A stretch of 33,067 bases of DNA from Ruminococcus sp. (lineage in GTDB: Bacteria; Bacillota; Clostridia; Oscillospirales; Ruminococcaceae), in NCBI GenBank assembly GCA_015066715.1, contig SVNU01000016.1:1-33067 (forward strand). Direction: 5' to 3'. A program made the position numbers and the translations under genes. Of the stretch, positions 22,961 to 30,714 are shown piece after piece. The notes beneath the pieces were generated by a model. The model was not told the DNA's origin, made no database searches, and saw only the letters and a program-made list of their open reading frames with translations. How positions within the stretch are numbered: the first letter of the stretch is position 1; the number at the start of each line of letters is the position of its first letter.

Positions 22961-23085
22961 GACAAAAGCCCGATTATTCCAGAGAATAACCGGGCTCACC
23001 CGACATCTTATCGACACATGACATGATTTCAGCAAAATGACTGAAAATGTCGGCACTACGGTACCGTGTCCTCCGATGACTATAT
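22961..23085 (-). ncRNA. Riboswitch leader of MATE gene, probable guanidine-IV (mepA motif)
   Basis: The minus-strand leader has, in order: hairpin GGACAC/GTGCC (23066-23071/23052-23056) with loop GGTACCGTA; hairpin ATGTC..CTGAAA paired with TTTCAG..GACAT (23041-23051/23020-23032); a short linker; and an intrinsic terminator (22967-22979/22984-22996, then TTTT). ATGTCGG at 23000-23006 (RNA sense) can instead pair with CCGACAT at 23047-23053, a competing fold. The guanidine-IV class is known to precede mepA MATE genes in Clostridia. I assign it from context and layout, not from an alignment. Confidence 0.6.
22963..22996 (-). terminator. Intrinsic attenuator within the MATE leader
   Basis: Stem AGCCCG/CGGGCT plus TTATTC/GAATAA with one mismatch and a CAGA loop, followed on the minus strand by TTTTGT. 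It ends 18 bases before the MATE start codon, as expected for a transcription-controlling riboswitch. Confidence 0.8.
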
Positions 23086-23104
23086 ATTTATTTCTACATT
23101 TTAT

Positions 23105-23133
23105 ATTATAGCATTTGCAACAAAAAAAGTCAA
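23105..23133 (-). promoter_or_regulatory. Promoter of the MATE leader
   Basis: Read on the minus strand: -35 TTGACT (23128-23133), 17 bp, -10 TATAAT (23105-23110). Predicted start is near 23098. Confidence 0.8.
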
Positions 23134-23142
23134 GCAGAACTA

Positions 23143-23171
23143 TTGATAAATAACAATAAATATATTATAAT
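23143..23171 (+). promoter_or_regulatory. Promoter of the FHA-SEDS-PBP operon
   Basis: -35 TTGATA (23143-23148), 17 bp, -10 TATAAT (23166-23171), divergent from the MATE promoter. Confidence 0.7.
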
Positions 23172-23209
23172 ATTAGTATTGTAATGTAAAATGGGAAGGA
23201 GAGAGAATT

Positions 23210-23668
23210 TTGGAAGGATTTTCGGAATTTTTAAGTGAACTTGTAGAACAGCTTTCCGGCTTTAAGGAAATTATTGCTGCTGTTGCTATAATAGTTGTTG
23301 ATGTGTGTGCGCTGTTTATACTCTGCTTTTGCAGTAAGGAAAAAAAGGCTGTACAGAAGCAATGGGAAAAAGCGGCAAGGCATGTTGTGCTTACAGATGC
23401 AGGAGGCGGTTTTTGCTTCAAGCCAAATTCAATGGAAATATTAATGGGAAGGCATATTTCAGCCGATTTGCGCTTTACCGACCCATCTGTTTCAAGATAT
23501 CATGCTATACTTAGCCTTGAAGAAGGCATATGGGAGATAACAGACCTTGATTCCACAACGGGTACTTTTGTAAACGGAGTCAGAATTACAGGTACGCAGA
23601 AGCTTCGTCCGAATGATGAAATAAGAATCGGAAAGAAAGCAGTTTATCTCAGAAAGGAGAAAATGTAA
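23210..23668 (+). CDS. Membrane-anchored FHA domain protein
   Basis: Phosphothreonine-binding protein of 152 residues. One membrane span at about residues 20-42 (IIAAVAIIVVDVCALFILCF) is followed by a cytosolic FHA domain (about 70-150): MGRHISADLRFTDPSVSRYHAIL carries the conserved Gly-Arg and Ser-Arg-x-His, and DLDSTTGTFVNGVRI the conserved Asn-Gly. Start is TTG 23210-23212 with AAGGAG eight bases upstream. It heads an operon with a SEDS protein and a class B PBP, like the fhaB-rodA-pbpA cluster of Actinobacteria. It may recruit a Ser/Thr-kinase-phosphorylated partner to wall synthesis; no kinase gene is in the window. Confidence 0.9.
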   Translation: MEGFSEFLSELVEQLSGFKEIIAAVAIIVVDVCALFILCFCSKEKKAVQKQWEKAARHVVLTDAGGGFCFKPNSMEILMGRHISADLRFTDPSVSRYHAILSLEEGIWEITDLDSTTGTFVNGVRITGTQKLRPNDEIRIGKKAVYLRKEKM

Positions 23669-24961
23669 ATGTTAAAAAACGGACTTTCATATTTCGGCAT
23701 TATGTTTTTATCCTTGCTGTCTCATTTGTCACTTCTGACTGTTGTTTTTGTCAAAGGCAATTACGACAATATCATTGACCCGATGATTCTGTCGGCAGCG
23801 GTTCTTATTCTTGATGTCGCATACTTTACAGCCATAAGATTTATAAAGCAGAATACATATACTTTTGATATTCTTCTTGTGACTGTCCTTAATATAAGTG
23901 TTATTTTTCAGTCCTGCTTCGGAAAGGTAGTCTTTGCAGGAAAGCATTATATTTTTGCAATACTGGCGCTGGTGCTTTGTCAGTGTGCATTCAGGCTTGT
24001 TTCCGATTACAGATTTATTGAAAAACGCAAATATATTTTCTATGGAATAATCGGTGTACTGATTCTGTCAATACTTCTTTTTACAGGAAGCCGCAGTATG
24101 TGGATTGACCTTGGTTTTATCACTATTCAGCCATCGGAATTCATAAAGCCGTTTTTTGTGCTTGTTTTTGCGACTTCGCTTATTTCCCTTAACAACAAGC
24201 ATAAGGTTCTTTGCTTTAATGTAGTATATGATAACTGGATTTTAATTGGCGTTACGGGTGTAATAATCCTGCTTCAGTGGTGGTGCCGTGACCTTGGAAG
24301 CCTTCCGACCTTTGCAGCGGTTGCAGGCTGCGGACTTCTTATGAGAATCTGTTATCCGAAGGCAAAGCTTTCAAAGAAGCTTATAATAGGTATATGTGCT
24401 GCAGCGGCGGTAGTTATTGTGGCTGCACTGAAATTTGCACCGGGATATGTTCAGCAGCGTCTTAACGTTGATATATGGGCAGACCAGCATGGTGACGGCT
24501 GGCAGCAGTGTCAGGCGCTCATTGCAATTGCAGAGGGCGGCTGGTTCGGAAAAGGACCGGGACATGGCAGACTCTATAAAGTCCCTGCTGCAGATACAGA
24601 TATTATCTTCTCGTCAATCAGTGAAGAATGGGGAATGCTTGCAGCCCTTCTTGCAGTATTCATGATACTTCTTCTTATAATAACCGCTGTAATAAATACT
24701 CCCCGTTCTTATTTTCATACAACACTTTCAGTAGGAGCAGGCGCAGTATTTATTGCACAGATGTCACTTAATGTATTTGGCTCATGCAATCTTATTCCTT
24801 TTACAGGCGTTACACTTCCTTTTATTTCACAGGGCGGCAGCTCCATGCTTGCCTGCGGAATACTGGCAGGATTTTTGAAGGCAGGGCAGGCTACTGTATT
24901 TTACGTACCGCCAAAACCGGCTATGCGCCCTGATGCGGCAGGAAGGAGGCAAGGCAGATGA
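23669..24961 (+). CDS. SEDS peptidoglycan glycosyltransferase (FtsW/RodA/SpoVE family)
   Basis: Polytopic membrane enzyme that polymerises lipid II into glycan strands with a partner class B PBP. The 430 residues have about ten hydrophobic spans and the SEDS landmarks SMWIDLGFITIQPSEFIKPFF, WWCRDLGSLPTF, the large extracellular loop with DQHGDGWQQCQALIAIAEGGWFGKGPGHG, TDIIFSSISEEWG, and PFTGVTLPFISQGGSSML. ATG 23669 follows the FHA stop at once, with AAGGAG upstream. It overlaps the PBP gene by four bases (ATGA). Whether it serves division, elongation or sporulation cannot be decided from sequence; context resembles actinobacterial RodA-PbpA. Confidence 0.93.
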   Translation: MLKNGLSYFGIMFLSLLSHLSLLTVVFVKGNYDNIIDPMILSAAVLILDVAYFTAIRFIKQNTYTFDILLVTVLNISVIFQSCFGKVVFAGKHYIFAILALVLCQCAFRLVSDYRFIEKRKYIFYGIIGVLILSILLFTGSRSMWIDLGFITIQPSEFIKPFFVLVFATSLISLNNKHKVLCFNVVYDNWILIGVTGVIILLQWWCRDLGSLPTFAAVAGCGLLMRICYPKAKLSKKLIIGICAAAAVVIVAALKFAPGYVQQRLNVDIWADQHGDGWQQCQALIAIAEGGWFGKGPGHGRLYKVPAADTDIIFSSISEEWGMLAALLAVFMILLLIITAVINTPRSYFHTTLSVGAGAVFIAQMSLNVFGSCNLIPFTGVTLPFISQGGSSMLACGILAGFLKAGQATVFYVPPKPAMRPDAAGRRQGR

Positions 24962-26307
24962 AAAGTCTTAAAAGAGGAAGCAGACTTATTGCACTTATGC
25001 TTACCGTATTCCTCATAGGAATGGGAATACTGATATGGAAGCTTATGACAGAAGCTTCGTATTATATAAGTCATTCGCCAGAAGCAACACTTGGTCTTGT
25101 GTATGACAGAAACGGTGATATTCTGTTTGACGACAACGCAAAGGAGGGAGATTATCCTGAGGGTCATTTTAAGGATGTGGGAAATCTCATCGGCGATACA
25201 AGCGGACAGATGTCAAATACACTTGTAAACAAAAATCTTGAAAAGCTCAGTAATTACAGCTTTACGGCAGGTCTTGACAACAAAAACGGAAAGGCTGCAA
25301 TTTACACAACCCTGAATCACAATGCAAATGAGCAGGTATACTCTGCATTTGGCGAAAAGGACGGCTGTGCCGTTGCGTATAATTACAAGACAGGTGAAAT
25401 TCTCGTATGTGTCAGCAAGCCTAACATAGACCCTGTAAAGGGGTATGCGGACATTGAAAATCTTCCCAACGGAAGCCTTTTGTGCAAGGTGTTCAGTACA
25501 ACCGTTCCGGGTTCGACTCAGAAGGTTGCAACCCTCATAGCGGCAGATGAGACAATGGGAATTGACAGGCTTATGCAGAAAAGCTATACCTGTGAAAGCG
25601 TTTATGTAAACAATACCGGTATTGACATTATCTGTCATAACGAATATGGTCACGGAACACAGAATATCAGAGAAGCCTTTGCAAACAGCTGTAATCCATA
25701 TTTTGCACAGCTTGTCGAAGACCCGGACTGGTCAATTTCGGATATTGAAAAGGTATATAACAGACTGGGGATTTCCGTAAACGGTTCGGAGCAGGAGGAT
25801 ATTCTTGTAAGCGGAATTGTCTGCGATTCGGCGTCAACCGACCTTACAAATAAAAATGAATTTGATACACAGTGGGGCTGTATAGGTCAGGGTACAACCA
25901 TGGTAAGCCCTTGTCAGATGATGATGTGGGAAAGTGCCATTGCAAATGGTACAGGCAGAGCCACAGTTCCGTTTCTTATTGATTATGTTACCAATGTAAA
26001 CGGACGAATTGTTGAAAGAACGGAAACAGAGCATACAGAGCAGATGTTTTCCGCAACTACCGCAAAGGATGTCAGGGATATAATGCTTGAGAACGGTGCA
26101 AACAACTATTCGGGAATAGGTTATCCTGTAGGCGTAAAGAGCGGTACTGCACAGGTTAAAAACGGAGATGAGGAAAATTCACTTCTGACAGGTTTTGTGG
26201 ATGATGAAAGCTTCCCGATTGCATTTGCAATTCTTATTGAAAACAGAGAGGACTACGATGTTTCAACCGATTATATTGCATCGGTGATTCTGAATTCTCT
26301 GAGATAA
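24958..26307 (+). CDS. Class B penicillin-binding protein (PbpA-like transpeptidase)
   Basis: Peptidoglycan D,D-transpeptidase working with the preceding SEDS protein. The 449 residues have an N-terminal anchor (about 9-29), a short pre-domain, and the transpeptidase domain with the three active-site motifs: SxxK as GSTQK (Ser186, Lys189), SxN as SCN (Ser244, Asn246) and KSGTAQ (Lys394). The long N-terminal dimerisation region of PBP2/FtsI is mostly absent, as in PbpA-type short class B PBPs. Start ATG 24958 overlaps the SEDS stop in ATGA, which points to coupled translation. No terminator is evident before the promoter of the next gene. Confidence 0.92.
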   Translation: MKSLKRGSRLIALMLTVFLIGMGILIWKLMTEASYYISHSPEATLGLVYDRNGDILFDDNAKEGDYPEGHFKDVGNLIGDTSGQMSNTLVNKNLEKLSNYSFTAGLDNKNGKAAIYTTLNHNANEQVYSAFGEKDGCAVAYNYKTGEILVCVSKPNIDPVKGYADIENLPNGSLLCKVFSTTVPGSTQKVATLIAADETMGIDRLMQKSYTCESVYVNNTGIDIICHNEYGHGTQNIREAFANSCNPYFAQLVEDPDWSISDIEKVYNRLGISVNGSEQEDILVSGIVCDSASTDLTNKNEFDTQWGCIGQGTTMVSPCQMMMWESAIANGTGRATVPFLIDYVTNVNGRIVERTETEHTEQMFSATTAKDVRDIMLENGANNYSGIGYPVGVKSGTAQVKNGDEENSLLTGFVDDESFPIAFAILIENREDYDVSTDYIASVILNSLR

Positions 26308-26333
26308 ATACAGGTTTATTTCATTTATAAAAG

Positions 26334-26362
26334 TTGACATTTTTTTAACTTTGGTATATAAT
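26334..26362 (+). promoter_or_regulatory. Consensus promoter of the second LRR-dockerin gene
   Basis: -35 TTGACA (26334-26339), 17 bp, -10 TATAAT (26357-26362), 33 bases before the start codon. It excludes the longer upstream frame as coding. Confidence 0.85.
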
Positions 26363-26395
26363 GGAATCATAAAAAATAAACAGGAGGAATTTAAA

Positions 26396-28804
26396 ATGAA
26401 ATTTGCAAAAAGAATTGCAAGCATTGCTTTAGCGTCAGTTACGGCAATGTCCTTGTGTGGAGCGCAAATGTTTTCAGGAGTACAGCCTTTGATTGCTGAG
26501 GCTGAAAGCTACTCCGATGAGGCTCAATACGGAGATTATCTCTATTATGAAATGGTCGATGTGGACGAGGACGGAACATACGACTATGTTGAAATATCAG
26601 GTTGTGATACATCAGTAACAGAAGTAGAAATTCCGAGTGAGATTGAGGGACTACCTGTTACAAGTATAGGAGATGGTGCATTTTATGGTTGTGAATCTCT
26701 TAAAAGCATAAAAATACCTGACAGCGTTACAAGCATAGATAATAATGCATTTAATGAATGTACATCTCTTGAAAGTATAACAATTCCAAATAGTGTAACA
26801 AGTATAGGAGAAGATGCATTTTCTTATTGTGAATCTCTTACAAGCATAACAATTCCAAATAGTGTAACAAGTATAGGAAAGAGTGCATTTGAAGATTGTG
26901 AAGTTCTTGAAAGCATAACAATTCCAAATAGTGTAACAAGTATAGGAGAACGTGCATTTTACAATACACCATGGCTTAAAGCGAAACGTTCTGAAAATCC
27001 ACTTGTTATTGTAAATAATATTTTAATTGATGGCTATAAATGTTCAGGTGATGTAGTAATTCCTGACGGTGTCACAAGTATAGGAGATTACGCATTTTTT
27101 TGGTGTGACTCTCTTACAAGCGTAACAATCCCAGACAGTGTTACAAGTATAGGGGAAGATGCATTTGAAGAATGTACATCTCTTACAAGCATAACAATCC
27201 CAGACAGTGTTACAAGTATTGGAATAGACGCGTTTTACAATACACCATGGCTCAAAGTGAAACAGTCTGAAAATCCATTGGTAATTGTAAATAATATTTT
27301 AATTGATGGTACAACATGTTCGGATGATGTAGTAATTCCTGACGGTGTTACAAGTATAGGAGATATGGCATTTTATGAATGTACATCTCTTGAAAGTATA
27401 ATAATTCCTGACAGTGTAACAAGTATAGGAGAAGATGTATTTGGATTTTGTGAATCTCTTGAAAGCATAACAATCCCAAGCAGTGTTACAAGTATTGAAA
27501 GATGTGCATTTCGTGGTTGTACCAATCTTGCAAGTATAACAATCCCTGACAGTGTTACAAGTATAGGAGATTCTGCATTTGCAAGTTGTGATTCTCTTAC
27601 AAGCATAACAATTCCAAATAGTGTAACAAGTATAGGAGATAGTGTATTTTTCAGTTGTGAATCTCTTACAAGCATAACAATTCCAAATAGTGTAACAAGT
27701 ATAGGAAAGTATGCATTTGAAGATTGTAAATCTCTTGAAAGCATAACAATTCCTGACAGTGTAACAAGTATAGGAAAACGTGCATTTCGTGGTTGTACCA
27801 ATCTTGCAAGTATAACAATCCCCGATAGTGTAACAAGTATAGGAGATTATGCATTTTATGGTTGTAAGTCGTCTACAAGCATTACAATTCCGGATAGTGT
27901 TACAAGTATAGGAGGTCATGCATTTTCTTATTGCGCATCACTTAAAAGCATAACAATCCCAGATAGTGTAACAGAAATTGGCGGTGGTGTTTTTTATAAC
28001 TGTGAATTATTAGAAAATGTCACTTTGTCAAATAATATTACTTTTTTAAGTTCGCGTATAAGTTCTTCTGGTGCTTATGAAGGGTTTTTTGAAGATTGTA
28101 ACAGCCTTACAAGTATAACAATCCCTGAAAGTGTTACAAGTATAGGTAGTTTTGCATTTGATGGTTGTAAATCTCTTACAAGCATAACAATAGGAAACCC
28201 TGAATGTGAAATTGATGATTCTGAATACACAATAAATAATGGTTATGACGATGACTATAATCTGTACTTCAACGGCACAATCTACGGTTACGAAGATTCA
28301 ACAGCACAGGCTTATGCAGAAAAATACGGATATGCCTTTGACCTGATTGGAAATGAACCTGCACAGACAACTCCAGCCGTGACAACAGCAACTACAACAA
28401 CTGCTACAACAGAAACAACCGTTTCAGAAACAACACAGACAAGCGAAAGCACAGCTCCGATTACAACAACATCGGCAGAAACAACCAAAGCTGAAACAAC
28501 AAACACAACAGCTGATAATTCAGACACAACTAACACAACAAACACAACAGCAACTACAGTTTCTACAATTATTACATCAGCGATAACTACTACTGCAACA
28601 GGCACTACACGCCCGATTGGTGACGCTAACAATGACGGTAAAATGACTGTAGCAGATGCAGCATTTATCGCAAGAACACTTGCAAAGCGTGAAACAATTG
28701 ATGTTGAAGTAAATCCATACGCTGATTATAATCAGGATGGTAAAGTCACTGTAGCAGATGCGGCAGCAATAGCAAGATACCTTGCAAAGGCGAAAAACAA
28801 ATAA
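26396..28804 (+). CDS. Secreted leucine-rich-repeat protein with type I dockerin (second copy)
   Basis: Extracellular protein of 802 residues, paralogous to the one at 17479. Signal peptide at about 1-40, then the shared segment AESYSDEAQYGDYLYYEMVD. An almost continuous array of 19 LRR_5 units of 23 residues follows (consensus VTSIG.AF..C.SLTSITIPDS), interrupted twice by a YNTPWLK..SENPLVIVNNIL insertion. A Thr/Ser-rich linker (about 652-742) leads to a dockerin (743-802) with loops DANNDGKMTVADAA and DYNQDGKVTVADAA. It has no Ig-like domain. The start is ATG 26396 with CAGGAGG upstream. Repeat units are nearly identical at the DNA level, a sign of recent amplification. Likely a cohesin-bound adhesin or binding protein; no enzyme domain seen. 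Confidence 0.93.
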   Translation: MKFAKRIASIALASVTAMSLCGAQMFSGVQPLIAEAESYSDEAQYGDYLYYEMVDVDEDGTYDYVEISGCDTSVTEVEIPSEIEGLPVTSIGDGAFYGCESLKSIKIPDSVTSIDNNAFNECTSLESITIPNSVTSIGEDAFSYCESLTSITIPNSVTSIGKSAFEDCEVLESITIPNSVTSIGERAFYNTPWLKAKRSENPLVIVNNILIDGYKCSGDVVIPDGVTSIGDYAFFWCDSLTSVTIPDSVTSIGEDAFEECTSLTSITIPDSVTSIGIDAFYNTPWLKVKQSENPLVIVNNILIDGTTCSDDVVIPDGVTSIGDMAFYECTSLESIIIPDSVTSIGEDVFGFCESLESITIPSSVTSIERCAFRGCTNLASITIPDSVTSIGDSAFASCDSLTSITIPNSVTSIGDSVFFSCESLTSITIPNSVTSIGKYAFEDCKSLESITIPDSVTSIGKRAFRGCTNLASITIPDSVTSIGDYAFYGCKSSTSITIPDSVTSIGGHAFSYCASLKSITIPDSVTEIGGGVFYNCELLENVTLSNNITFLSSRISSSGAYEGFFEDCNSLTSITIPESVTSIGSFAFDGCKSLTSITIGNPECEIDDSEYTINNGYDDDYNLYFNGTIYGYEDSTAQAYAEKYGYAFDLIGNEPAQTTPAVTTATTTTATTETTVSETTQTSESTAPITTTSAETTKAETTNTTADNSDTTNTTNTTATTVSTIITSAITTTATGTTRPIGDANNDGKMTVADAAFIARTLAKRETIDVEVNPYADYNQDGKVTVADAAAIARYLAKAKNK
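26640..27990 (+). repeat. 69-bp tandem repeats encoding LRR units
   Basis: Tandem 69-bp units (23 codons) with the recurrent word GTTACAAGTATAGGAGA. A larger duplication of 276 bp (four units) is visible: the segment beginning ACAATACACCATGG occurs at 26961 and again at 27237. Coding repeats, not CRISPR. Confidence 0.9.
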
Positions 28805-28861
28805 TAACAGCTTCTGAATGTTTGTATGTACAAAGTTCGGATTTGTAAAAATATCATTTTG

Positions 28862-28899
28862 CACCATATAACGAAAAAATTCGTTATATGGTGTTTTTT
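28862..28899 (+). terminator. Strong terminator after the second LRR-dockerin gene
   Basis: Perfect 14-bp stem (28862-28875/28880-28893) with an AAAA loop and six T immediately after. Confidence 0.9.
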
Positions 28900-28928
28900 A
28901 TTATTACAAAATTTTTTTCAAAGCAGTA

Positions 28929-28962
28929 TTCGACTCAAAACGCCGTCGATACATATTATAAT
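28929..28962 (+). promoter_or_regulatory. Candidate Spo0A-dependent promoter of spoIIGA-sigE
   Basis: TTCGACT (28929-28935) and CGTCGAT (28944-28950) resemble Spo0A boxes (TTCGACA or its complement TGTCGAA), in opposite orientation, just upstream of a -10 TATAAT (28957-28962). No -35 hexamer lies 17 bp upstream of the -10, as in activator-dependent spoIIG promoters. Confidence 0.55.
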
Positions 28963-29016
28963 TATTGTACAGGCATCAGACATGATGCAGTATTATTAAT
29001 CTCAGGCGGATATATT

Positions 29017-29844
29017 ATGACAACGATTTATATTGATGTGTTGCTCGTGCTGAATATTTATGTGAATTTTTTTCTGCTCAGAGCAACTGCGGGATTTACA
29101 CACACTCCGCTTAAAAACATGCGGTGTATAGCTTCGTCGGTTATAGGCAGCTTTTTTTCACTTACCATACTGCTTCCCTCCGACAGCTTTTTGCTTTCGC
29201 TTGTTATCAAGCTGCTTGCGTCAGCCGTTATTGTTGCAATATCTTTTGGCATAAAGGACAGACGAGCTTTTTTAAAGCTTATGGGATTTTTTTACATAAT
29301 AAATTTCATTTTTGCAGGGGTTGTGGGATTTATGTATATTATGCTCAATCCCTCATTTATGGCTTTTAATAATTCATATTTTTATATTGATTTTTCACTT
29401 ATAAGTCTTGTTGTGTTTACAGCGATAGCTTATTTTGCAGTAACTATTGTGCGCAGAATTCTTGACAGAAGCTTGCAGACCACGGGAAAATACACTGTTA
29501 CAATTAAATACGAGAACAGGATTTTCACTCTTGAGGCTATTGCTGATACGGGAAATACGTTGGTGGACAGTTTTACAGGAAAGCCTGTTATTATATGTCC
29601 GCAGAAAGTGTCCGGCATTGAAACGGATTTTACTGATTGTAACGCAGAATATGTATACAAGGAATACGGCTTTCGCATTATTCCTTATTCCACAATTGAC
29701 AATGCAGGTTTTATACCTGTTTTTTCGCCGGATGAAATAATGATTACCCACGAGGAGTCGGGAAAAAAATTCAGAGTTGAAGCGCTTCTGGGGATTATAC
29801 AAAAGGAAACACCGGCAATTTTTAATCCGAAATTATTAATATGA
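29017..29844 (+). CDS. spoIIGA: Sigma-E processing peptidase SpoIIGA
   Basis: Membrane aspartic protease that removes the pro-sequence of sigma-E in the mother cell after septation. The 275 residues have five membrane spans in the first 145 and a cytosolic protease domain with the signature [18 protein letters not shown] (Asp177). The family start [17 protein letters not shown] is placed at ATG 29017; the frame is open 43 codons upstream but there it runs through the preceding terminator tail and the promoter. The ribosome binding site (CAGGCGGA) is modest. It lies 16 bases before sigE, the usual pair. Confidence 0.93.
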   Translation: MTTIYIDVLLVLNIYVNFFLLRATAGFTHTPLKNMRCIASSVIGSFFSLTILLPSDSFLLSLVIKLLASAVIVAISFGIKDRRAFLKLMGFFYIINFIFAGVVGFMYIMLNPSFMAFNNSYFYIDFSLISLVVFTAIAYFAVTIVRRILDRSLQTTGKYTVTIKYENRIFTLEAIADTGNTLVDSFTGKPVIICPQKVSGIETDFTDCNAEYVYKEYGFRIIPYSTIDNAGFIPVFSPDEIMITHEESGKKFRVEALLGIIQKETPAIFNPKLLI

Positions 29845-29860
29845 AAGGAAATATATCGAA

Positions 29861-30574
29861 ATGAAACGCATAAAGCTACTGATTTACAAGCTGTATCTTT
29901 GCATAATGAAAAAGTTCAGAGGTAGTGGGGTCTTTTATATAAATGGTCCTGATACGCTTCCACCGCCCCTTACAAAGGATGAGGAGTCTGACGCTTTTAA
30001 AATGCTCAGTGAAAATAACAGCAGTGCCAGAGAAACTCTTATTGTACATAATCTTCGGCTGGTTGTCTATATCGCAAAAAAATTCGAGTCAACAGGAACA
30101 GGCGTGGAGGATTTGATTTCTATTGGCACAATCGGGCTTATAAAGGCAGTCAACACATTCAAGCCGGATAAGAATATAAAGCTTGCAACCTATGCTTCGA
30201 GATGTATTGAAAATGAAATCCTGATGTTTTTAAGAAAATCATCCCAGTACCGAAATGAGGTTTCCATAGATGAACCACTTAACATTGACTGGGACGGAAA
30301 TGAGCTTCTGCTTTCGGATATACTTGGTACTGACGACGATATTGTCAACCGTGGAATTGAAACGGAAGCCGAAAGAAGTATGATACGTGAGCTGGTTGAT
30401 TCCTTGAGAGGCAGGGAAAAACAGATAATGCAGATGCGGTTCGGACTTGTTGACGGAAAAGAAAAAACACAGAAAGAGGTGGCGGACCTTATAGGTATTT
30501 CACAGTCTTATATTTCAAGGCTTGAAAAGAGAATAATCAAAAATTTAAAAAAAGAACTTGAAAAGAAGTATTAG
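29861..30574 (+). CDS. sigE: Sporulation sigma factor sigma-E (pro-form)
   Basis: Mother-cell-specific sigma factor, made as an inactive precursor and cleaved by SpoIIGA. The 237 residues carry a pro-sequence of about 27 residues (basic, hydrophobic, ending near [14 protein letters not shown]), region 2 ([59 protein letters not shown]) and region 4 ([33 protein letters not shown]). Start ATG 29861 with AAAGGAAA upstream. In many Clostridia sigG follows directly; here a chemoreceptor gene follows instead. Confidence 0.96.
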   Translation: MKRIKLLIYKLYLCIMKKFRGSGVFYINGPDTLPPPLTKDEESDAFKMLSENNSSARETLIVHNLRLVVYIAKKFESTGTGVEDLISIGTIGLIKAVNTFKPDKNIKLATYASRCIENEILMFLRKSSQYRNEVSIDEPLNIDWDGNELLLSDILGTDDDIVNRGIETEAERSMIRELVDSLRGREKQIMQMRFGLVDGKEKTQKEVADLIGISQSYISRLEKRIIKNLKKELEKKY

Positions 30575-30655
30575 TTGAAATTTTAAGTTTGTTGTTTAAT
30601 CTGTACTAATGTGCCCGATATAATATATAAATATTGTAAAAAAACACAATAACTA

Positions 30656-30684
30656 TTGAAATTATGTGTGTTTTATGGTATAAT
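30656..30684 (+). promoter_or_regulatory. Sigma-A promoter of the chemoreceptor gene
   Basis: -35 TTGAAA (30656-30661), 17 bp, -10 TATAAT (30679-30684), 30 bases before the start codon. Confidence 0.7.
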
Positions 30685-30714
30685 TTATATAGATTATTTT
30701 AGGGGGAACAGTGT

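Noticed and set aside
23052-23071. T-box antiterminator because of GGTACCGTAGTGCC
   Set aside because: The leader is too short, lacks a specifier stem, and the gene is a transporter of MepA type; the word is better explained as a riboswitch hairpin loop.
27299-27919. 206-codon and other minus-strand ORFs opposite the LRR array
   Set aside because: They are periodic translations of the 69-bp repeats and have the same repeat length as the real protein on the other strand.
26640-27990. CRISPR array
   Set aside because: Repeat units are contiguous, coding and 69 bp long, with no unique spacers and no cas genes.
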